From assembly GCA_002308795.1 (NCBI GenBank), contig DBVV01000066.1, positions 4,155 to 23,700 on the forward strand: a DNA stretch of 19,546 bases, written 5' to 3'. This stretch comes from Mageeibacillus sp. UBA1255 (GTDB lineage Bacteria > Bacillota > Clostridia > UBA1212 > UBA1255). The notes beneath the pieces were generated by a model. The model was given only the letters and a program-made list of their open reading frames with translations. It was not told the origin of the DNA and did not search any database. This document shows, in pieces, positions 14,403 through 19,546 of the stretch (its first letter is position 1; each line of letters begins with the position of its first letter). The position numbers were made by a program, and so were the translations under genes.

Positions 14403-14656
14403 TTGAGTCTTGCCTCGATGTAGTCGACAACGTCGCCCAGTGTCGTGAAGTCGGATGCGCCTACGTTTCCGAAGCGGATGCCGAACTCTTCTTCGATCGC
14501 GATCACCATATAGAGCATGCTCACGGAAGAGAAGCCCAGATCTGCCACGAGATTTGATGCTTCGGTGCATCCCGCTATGACGTCGCGTTTGCGTTCATCA
14601 GCCGTAAGAAGGATATCTTTCAGCCGGTCGATGATCTCAGTTCTTGTCAGAACCAT
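14399..14656 (-). CDS. Acyl carrier protein (stand-alone)
   Basis: An 85-residue acidic ACP. The attachment motif DLGFSSVSMLYM places phosphopantetheine on Ser44, equivalent to the DSL serine. The helix II/III pattern (VIAIEEEFGIRF, TLGDVVDYIEARL) is standard for the family. It begins inside the end of the upstream ligase gene (20-base overlap) with GAGGT about 7 bases before ATG 14656, and its stop overlaps the start of the LRAT-PPTase gene by 4 bases. Sandwiched between an acyl ligase and a PPTase, it is most simply a dedicated carrier: matured by the PPTase, loaded by the ligase, and used by the acyltransferases. GFSS differs from the GADS of housekeeping AcpP, consistent with a specialised carrier. 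Confidence 0.93.
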   Translation of the reverse strand: MVLTRTEIIDRLKDILLTADERKRDVIAGCTEASNLVADLGFSSVSMLYMVIAIEEEFGIRFGNVGASDFTTLGDVVDYIEARLK

Positions 14657-16157
14657 ATTTATACCTCACTATCTTCATTGCCGGCGAACGCTGGAAATCA
14701 GTGTCGCGGATGGTTATGCGGCTGACCTGCTGGAATCCGGGAAGAGTGCGGTTCACCTTCTCCAGTTCGGCCGTCGCGTATGCTTTTCTTTCTTCGTCTG
14801 ACATATCGGTAAGTTCGGTCGCACGGAGCACTACCTCCAGCGCCAGTATCGGTTCGCCAAGATCGCTGCGGCTTTCAAAAACCTGCGAATCCTGAATGAA
14901 CGGAAGCGCGTTGAAGTGGAGCTCGACCTCGGCGGGGGATACGTTCTCGCCGTTGGGCAGGATAATGATCTCCTTAATACGTCCGGTGATGTAAAGATAT
15001 CCGTCCTCGTCGAAACGGACCAGATCGCCCGTCTTGAACCAGCCGTCATCATACGCACCCGGCTCATTGACGCCGACGTAACCGTCCATCATATTGCGCC
15101 CCTTGAGCCAGAGCTCGCCGTCAACGATCTTGAGTTCCTGATTGGGGAAGGGGATGCCCACTGAATCGGGTTTTGCAAGACTTTCGGGATTGCCCGAGAC
15201 GAGGTTCGCAGATTCGGTCAGGCCGTATCCGGGAAGCAGTTTAATGCCGATCTTATCGTATTCGGCGATGAGGTACGGAGATACGGGTGCGGCACCGCAG
15301 ATGATGCATTTAAGATCGTCGCCCAGCATGTTGCGGCGGAATTTTCTGGAAAGCGTCAATGCCATTTCGGCCAGCGCAGGTACCATTACCATGATGGTGG
15401 GGCGGAAGACGGCAATATCGCGGAACATGTCTTTGTTATTGCGGCAGATGAACAGCGTGCTTCCGGTGTAGAGCGACGTCATCAGGTTGCGGATCAGGCC
15501 GAACACGTGCGACAGGGGCAATACCAGCAGGTACCGCTGCGAGAAGACCTCGGGCGTACCGTAGCAGCCGTTGACCGTACCCTGCATCACCGCGTCGTTC
15601 GAAAGAAGGGCACCTTTGCTCTTACCCGTGGTACCGCCGGTAAAGACGATCGCACAGGGAGTCTTAGGAGAGCATTGACGCAAAGGAGTCTTTTCATCCG
15701 AAAGCGCGTCGGCACTGATAAGTGCGATGTCCGGTCTGCGCTGTTTTACGAGCTCCAGACGTTCAGCGAAATCAGGCTGGTACACGAGTTTGGAGATGCC
15801 GAACATCATGCAGCAGCCGAATACGGCCTCGGCAGGCAGGTGCGCCGGGAATATGGCCGCGGTGCAGCCCATCGTGACGACGGCAAGATATGCCTTTACG
15901 AAATCGTACGAATTTGCGGCGAATATCGCTACTCTGGTGCCTTCGGGACAATCACCTAAAAGCGTGCGGAAACCGGCGGCGTCTTCCTCAAGTTTAGCAA
16001 AAGAATACGTATTGCCGTTGTCCGAGATAGCAATATTTTCCGGCCACTCAGCCAGGCAATGCTCCCACATTTCGGAAACGGTGCCGAATTCCACTATCCG
16101 GCTGAACGTATCCGGATCGGTGTATTTGCGGAAAAGTTCTCTTGTTTGTGTCTGCAT
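14637..16157 (-). CDS. ANL-superfamily acyl ligase (acyl-ACP or acyl-CoA synthetase)
   Basis: A 506-residue AMP-forming ligase with all core motifs: P-loop TGGTTGKSK (173-181), GYGLTES (310-316), WFKTGDL (373-379), the hinge region GRIKEIIILPNGENVSP (392-408) and catalytic Lys495 in SPAMKIVR. It activates a carboxylic acid as the acyl-adenylate and transfers it to a thiol. The next gene, overlapping by 20 bases, is an ACP, so acyl-ACP formation is the favoured reaction. Start ATG 16157 is about 9 bases after AAGGGGGAA. The frame also has ATG 16187 overlapping the previous stop, but that one lacks a ribosome binding site. No transmembrane segment is evident. Chain-length preference cannot be told. 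The ligase is complete, unlike the fused one at 17447-19396, whose P-loop is altered. Confidence 0.9.
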   Translation of the reverse strand: MQTQTRELFRKYTDPDTFSRIVEFGTVSEMWEHCLAEWPENIAISDNGNTYSFAKLEEDAAGFRTLLGDCPEGTRVAIFAANSYDFVKAYLAVVTMGCTAAIFPAHLPAEAVFGCCMMFGISKLVYQPDFAERLELVKQRRPDIALISADALSDEKTPLRQCSPKTPCAIVFTGGTTGKSKGALLSNDAVMQGTVNGCYGTPEVFSQRYLLVLPLSHVFGLIRNLMTSLYTGSTLFICRNNKDMFRDIAVFRPTIMVMVPALAEMALTLSRKFRRNMLGDDLKCIICGAAPVSPYLIAEYDKIGIKLLPGYGLTESANLVSGNPESLAKPDSVGIPFPNQELKIVDGELWLKGRNMMDGYVGVNEPGAYDDGWFKTGDLVRFDEDGYLYITGRIKEIIILPNGENVSPAEVELHFNALPFIQDSQVFESRSDLGEPILALEVVLRATELTDMSDEERKAYATAELEKVNRTLPGFQQVSRITIRDTDFQRSPAMKIVRYKYGSDKN

Positions 16158-16183
16158 GATACAATTCCCCCTTATATTTGTGC

Positions 16184-16834
16184 TCATTTATAAGCGATCT
16201 GTTCCAATTCTTTTTCTTTCTGCTGAAGTTCTGCGGAGATCTCATCGATCTGACGCATCGTCGGTCTTGCGCCGTAGCGGGCAATAATATCGACCGGTTT
16301 TCCTATCACCATCTTAACGCGGCTGTACCAGTGCGCTCTAGGCTTGATATACACCGGCACGATCGGGGCCTTGCCCTGAAGAGCCATCAGTACCATCCCG
16401 GACTTGAACGCAGCGATCTCTCCGCTGCCGTCGTTAATGTGTCCTTCCGGGAAGATCGGTACGAGCGACCCCGCTTTGAGTTCGTCGGAGATCTCCCGCA
16501 GTGAACCCAGGCTGAAATTCTGTCTGTCAACAGGTATGCACAGGAACTGCTTGAACCACCAGCGCGCGCCGCTCTCGAAGAACTCTTTTCCGCACACGAA
16601 GTGGTGGCGCCTGTACCAGATGGTCATCATTATGTATATCGGGTCGAAATATCCGATGTGGTTAGCTATCACGACAGCCCCGCCGCGTATGCGCTTCTTC
16701 GCCTCTTTATTCTCGTATTTCCATGAGGGCCTGAGCCAGATAAGCCCCGGTAACGCAGCCGTCACTTTTACAAAGTCGTAAACGAGGTACTTCAGAGAAA
16801 ACAATTTATTCTTTTTAGGGTGTTCTTCATTCAT
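16184..16834 (-). CDS. PlsC-like lysophospholipid acyltransferase (B)
   Basis: A 216-residue acyltransferase of the AGPAT/PlsC family, which moves an acyl chain from acyl-ACP or acyl-CoA to a lysophosphatidate-like hydroxyl at the inner membrane face. Motif I is NHIGYFD (His59-x4-Asp64), motif III is IFPEGHIND (127-135), and the PVDRQN region (101-106) and VPVYIKP (159-165) correspond to motifs II and IV. Hydrophobic stretches near 20-34 and 53-72 suggest membrane contact. It starts 8 bases inside the end of the preceding acyltransferase gene. Its Glu130-Gly131 form is the canonical one, whereas copy A has FPES. The acceptor need not be glycerophosphate: relatives also acylate ornithine lipids and other amino lipids. 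Confidence 0.9.
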   Translation of the reverse strand: MNEEHPKKNKLFSLKYLVYDFVKVTAALPGLIWLRPSWKYENKEAKKRIRGGAVVIANHIGYFDPIYIMMTIWYRRHHFVCGKEFFESGARWWFKQFLCIPVDRQNFSLGSLREISDELKAGSLVPIFPEGHINDGSGEIAAFKSGMVLMALQGKAPIVPVYIKPRAHWYSRVKMVIGKPVDIIARYGARPTMRQIDEISAELQQKEKELEQIAYK

Positions 16835-17450
16835 CGAGCATTTTCCCCAATTCTATTATTTTCTCCCGCAGCCGGGCGGAAACGAGCAGCAGATTCTGAT
16901 TATCATCTGCACCTTCATCTGTTAGATCAGCGGCGTACAGAGGCTTTCCGATAACCACGCGGGCACGTTTTTTCTGAAAATACGAGCCGTTCGTATATAC
17001 CGGTATGATCTTTACGCCTGACATGAGCGCCAGGTACGCGGCGCTTATCTTGAATTCGAGCGGCCGTTCTTCGCCGGGCAGAGGCAGGCGGCTCTCCGGG
17101 AACACGCCTACGATCCCGCCCTTATCGAGCACGGTCAGCGAGCGGTCAATAAACCCGAAGTCGTGTGCGTCGCGATCGACTTTAATACCGCCCAGGTGCC
17201 TGAGAAGCCGCCCCAGCATCGGTCTGGTGTAAAGGATCTCCGCCATCTGGAAACGCAGCGTCCTTGACCAGAACACGAACAGGTAAACGGCGTAATCGAA
17301 CACCGACGTGTGGTTCGACATAATGATCGCCGGACCTTTGATGCGCCTTCCCTGAACGCTTTTGTCTTCGTATTTTACCTTGGTGCGGAAGCAGAAAAAC
17401 TGCACCGGCCACGCTGTTATTTTTACGAACCAGTTCCAGAAGGTGATCAT
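16827..17450 (-). CDS. PlsC-like lysophospholipid acyltransferase (A)
   Basis: A 207-residue AGPAT/PlsC family member. Motif I is SNHTSVFD (His47-x4-Asp52), motif II lies near GGIKVDRD (87-94), motif III is VFPESRLP (116-123), with Ser in place of the common Gly or Thr, and motif IV is IIPVYTNG (148-155). A short hydrophobic N-terminus (residues 3-20) suggests peripheral membrane attachment. Its ATG at 17450 overlaps the stop of the ligase-ACP fusion gene (ATGA), so it is translated directly behind that protein, which may be its acyl donor. It is clearly divergent from copy B despite adjacency, which suggests two successive acylation steps rather than a recent duplication. The acceptor is unknown. 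Confidence 0.9.
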   Translation of the reverse strand: MITFWNWFVKITAWPVQFFCFRTKVKYEDKSVQGRRIKGPAIIMSNHTSVFDYAVYLFVFWSRTLRFQMAEILYTRPMLGRLLRHLGGIKVDRDAHDFGFIDRSLTVLDKGGIVGVFPESRLPLPGEERPLEFKISAAYLALMSGVKIIPVYTNGSYFQKKRARVVIGKPLYAADLTDEGADDNQNLLLVSARLREKIIELGKMLDE

Positions 17451-19396
17451 CTGACGCTTTTACCTCCCGCGTCTTCCCGGATATACGCAGCGACCTGACC
17501 GGGCGTGTGGAAGTTCAGATCGATCGGGAACGCGGCGCTGTATTCATCTCTCAGGCGGGTAAGCAGGGCAAAGTAGTCGATGCTTGTCCCGCCGAGGTCA
17601 ATAAAGAAATCGGATTCTTCCGATATTTCTTCTTCCGGCCGTTTCGTGAAGGCGGAAAACAGTTCGCAGATGTGGCGGACAAGTTCGTCTGTTTCCGATT
17701 GGCCGTGCTTTGATGAGGTATCCAGCGGAGCGATCTTTCCGGAGGAATAATCTCTTGACAGCCTTATGCGGTTTAATTTGAACTCGTCGGTCTTTTTCAG
17801 TTCTTCTCCTGTGAGCACCACTTTTGAGATCGTCCCGGCGAGTCCGGCGGCGTGGATCTTTTCCGTCAGTTCGGCGCGTATCGCATCGAGCTTTTCGGCG
17901 GGAAGGTGGCGGTTTACTCCTGCCAGCAGGACGGGGCTGATATGTCCGTTATCGCTCACCGGGATCAGGCAAAGTTCCGCTCCGGCTGTTTTCAGGAGCG
18001 GCTCGATCAGGTTCGGATTGAGATTTTCACCTCCGGAGCCGATGATAAGATCGTCGCGTCTTCCAAGCAGGCGGTAATGGCCGTCTTCGCATTCCGCGAG
18101 GTCGCGTGTATCGTACCACCCCTCACGTTCGCGTTTTTCACCGCCGGAGATCACGTATCTGGCAATGACTTTTCCGCGGACGAGCAGCTCTCCGCTTTCG
18201 TTTATCATATATTCGGCGTTGGACATCGGGCTTCCGATGCTCCCGCCCAGAAGATATTTCTTTTTCGGACTGAGTTCGACCGAAGTGATGCCTATCTCGG
18301 TCATGCCGTAGCCGTTGGCCAGCCTGTAGCCGATGCAGTTGAAGAATTCCGGCACTGCGCTGTCAATAAAACTTCCGCCAGTTATCATAAACTTAATGCT
18401 GTCGCCGAAGAGATTGTCCCTGACCTCGCCGAAAGCGATGCGCGAAAATGCCTTGTCCAGCGGGTGGGGTAGTTTCTTCCAAAGCTTCATGCCTCGCTCA
18501 AATTTCCGGACGGTCTTTTCTCCACGGTCGCGGATGCCGCGCATTGCCTGCTCGTATACTTTCTCCCAGAACAGCGGTACGGCGAAAATGTGCGTGACCT
18601 TATGCCTCTTGATCGTGTTTACGATCGTCTGGGGCGCCATATCCGGGAGGTGGACGAACGTCCTGGAGAAGAACGCGAACCATATATACATAGCGATCAG
18701 GCCAAAAACGTGATAAAAGGGGAGGAACGTGAGCAGTTTGAGCTCGCCGTTATAGTGCTTTTTTAACGTAGGGCAGGTGCGGATGATCTCGAAGCTGTCA
18801 GCGATCTGATAATAAAACTCTTCCGCGCCGTACGCGCAGACCTTAACGTTTTCGGTCGTGCCGGATGACATCACCAGCAGTTCGGTACCGAAACTATTCA
18901 GGCCGGTCGTACCGGCAGCGGTATCATCTCCGGTGCAGATCGCGTCAGGGTCAATAACAGGGCAGGAGAAACCGGTCTTTTCAACGCTTCCGATGACGGC
19001 GCGGCAGTTTGCGGATCTCATCGCGTCTTCCAGCAGCGGGCGGGCAAGGCGTGTGTTCATCAGCAGCGGTCTGTATCCGGCGGCAATGATCGTCCAGAAT
19101 AGTTCGATCCAGTCAAGACTGTTTTCCATATAAAGCCCGATCACGTCGTCCTGCCCGAGTTCCGGCGTTAACCGTCTCAGTTTTTGTGCACGCTCCAGTA
19201 TGTGGCGCTTAGCCTCTCCATATGTCGTTTTCCGTATGCGGTACCCCTCGCTCTGTTCATAGAGTACGTTTTCTTCTTCGCGGAACATGAGGGCGAAAAG
19301 CGTTTCAAAACTGTATCCCATCTGACGGAAGGATGCCAGCTTATCCTGCACGAAAGCATTTATAGACTTGAACGAACCCAAATGATACTCTGCCAT
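17447..19396 (-). CDS. ANL-type acyl ligase fused to a C-terminal acyl carrier domain
   Basis: A 649-residue protein, first gene of the operon. Residues about 30-550 form an AMP-dependent ligase domain with FLPFYHVFGL (224-233), NGYGMTEIG (361-369), GRRDDLIIGSGGENLNP (445-461) and a probable catalytic Lys540 (TDEFKLNR). The P-loop is altered: SSGTTENVK (177-185) has Glu182 where Gly is usual, and the TGD motif reads TRD (430-432). Residues about 567-640 form an ACP domain, DLGGTSIDYF, with Ser605 as phosphopantetheine site. The protein can therefore load its own carrier in cis. ATG 19396 is 4 bases after AAGGAG. The longer frame to 19414 would place the start before the ribosome binding site and is rejected. 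A strong promoter lies at 19478-19506. Confidence 0.9.
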   Translation of the reverse strand: MAEYHLGSFKSINAFVQDKLASFRQMGYSFETLFALMFREEENVLYEQSEGYRIRKTTYGEAKRHILERAQKLRRLTPELGQDDVIGLYMENSLDWIELFWTIIAAGYRPLLMNTRLARPLLEDAMRSANCRAVIGSVEKTGFSCPVIDPDAICTGDDTAAGTTGLNSFGTELLVMSSGTTENVKVCAYGAEEFYYQIADSFEIIRTCPTLKKHYNGELKLLTFLPFYHVFGLIAMYIWFAFFSRTFVHLPDMAPQTIVNTIKRHKVTHIFAVPLFWEKVYEQAMRGIRDRGEKTVRKFERGMKLWKKLPHPLDKAFSRIAFGEVRDNLFGDSIKFMITGGSFIDSAVPEFFNCIGYRLANGYGMTEIGITSVELSPKKKYLLGGSIGSPMSNAEYMINESGELLVRGKVIARYVISGGEKREREGWYDTRDLAECEDGHYRLLGRRDDLIIGSGGENLNPNLIEPLLKTAGAELCLIPVSDNGHISPVLLAGVNRHLPAEKLDAIRAELTEKIHAAGLAGTISKVVLTGEELKKTDEFKLNRIRLSRDYSSGKIAPLDTSSKHGQSETDELVRHICELFSAFTKRPEEEISEESDFFIDLGGTSIDYFALLTRLRDEYSAAFPIDLNFHTPGQVAAYIREDAGGKSVR

Positions 19397-19447
19397 GTTT
19401 CTCCTTGGAAGCACGCGCGATCATTGTGTTTTTGCGCATGCGGTCTG

Positions 19448-19463
19448 CTGCGTTAAAACGCAG
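19448..19463 (-). promoter_or_regulatory. 5' hairpin of the acyl operon transcript
   Basis: CTGCGT (19448-19453) pairs with ACGCAG (19458-19463) around a 4-base loop. It would sit about 8-23 bases from the predicted transcript start (near 19471), a position where hairpins often protect mRNA from 5' decay. Confidence 0.5.
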
Positions 19464-19473
19464 AATTATTACC

Positions 19474-19491
19474 CTTTATTATATAATAAAG
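19474..19491. promoter_or_regulatory. 18-bp perfect palindrome overlapping the -10, possible operator
   Basis: CTTTATTATATAATAAAG reads the same on both strands and contains the -10 hexamer (19478-19483). A dimeric repressor bound here would block the promoter. AT-rich palindromes also arise easily by chance in promoters, so the operator role is inference. Confidence 0.45.
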
Positions 19492-19506
19492 AGATATTTT
19501 AGTCAA
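19478..19506 (-). promoter_or_regulatory. Strong sigma-A-like promoter of the acyl operon
   Basis: On the minus strand TTGACT (19501-19506), a 17-base AT-rich spacer and TATAAT (19478-19483). This is the best promoter match in the window. Transcription would start near 19471, giving a leader of about 75 bases before ATG 19396. Confidence 0.85.
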
Positions 19507-19546
19507 TCATTCGGGAGCAGAGCGACAGCGTAAAGAGATTGTAGGT

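Noticed and set aside
14403..14570. N-terminal extension of the LRAT-PPTase frame
   Set aside because: The extra 56 residues are Arg-rich out-of-frame reading of the ACP gene. The ATGA overlap start at 14402 fits the LRAT domain boundary.
14399..19396. Polyketide, aryl polyene or NRPS cluster
   Set aside because: Ligases, ACPs and a PPTase are present, but no ketosynthase, condensation domain, ketoreductase or dehydratase is found in the window.

Overview
The window looks like chromosomal DNA of an anaerobic, moderately GC-rich Firmicute of the Clostridia type. Support comes from a reverse rubrerythrin next to a rubredoxin, a DegV/DAK2 (FakB/FakA-like) pair, a DUF3737 protein, and strong AGGAGG-type ribosome binding sites with very tight gene packing. 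No rRNA, tRNA, IS element, phage gene or CRISPR array is visible, and no gene-free stretch exceeds 300 bases.

Bases 1-4614 are read on the plus strand. They hold the 3' end of a DUF3737 gene, a TrmH/SpoU-type RNA methyltransferase, a metal-type ABC ATPase with a His/Cys-rich tail overlapping its ABC-3 permease, a small membrane-anchored acidic protein, and, behind its own promoter and a structured leader, a CPA2-type cation/proton antiporter. A hairpin at 4651-4703 separates this block from the rest, which is all on the minus strand.

Reading the minus strand towards lower coordinates, the main unit starts at a strong sigma-A-like promoter (19478-19506) whose -10 lies inside an 18-bp perfect palindrome. 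It runs with overlaps or gaps of a few bases through ligase-ACP fusion, PlsC-like acyltransferase A, PlsC-like acyltransferase B, stand-alone acyl ligase, stand-alone ACP, LRAT-like/phosphopantetheinyl transferase fusion, membrane-anchored alpha/beta hydrolase and DegV protein. After gaps of about 65 bases come a GPH-type transporter, FakA, and a second anchored hydrolase with a Cys in the nucleophile position. A zinc-ribbon membrane protein follows and ends at a clear terminator (6716-6748). Beyond it are a separate third anchored hydrolase (5618-6643) and an oxidative-stress pair, reverse rubrerythrin plus rubredoxin (5494-4733).

The most interesting object is the 12-kb acyl-handling operon (about 7359-19396). 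It carries fatty-acid activation (two ANL ligases, FakA plus DegV), acyl carriers (one fused, one free), the enzyme that matures the carriers (PPTase), acyl transfer (two PlsC, one LRAT-like domain) and acyl release or remodelling (hydrolases), but no ketosynthase. It reads as a self-contained pathway that assembles or remodels a lipid from preformed fatty acids. The product is not deducible from sequence. The fusion of an LRAT-like thiol acyltransferase domain to a PPTase, translationally coupled to its presumed ACP partner, is the most distinctive part.
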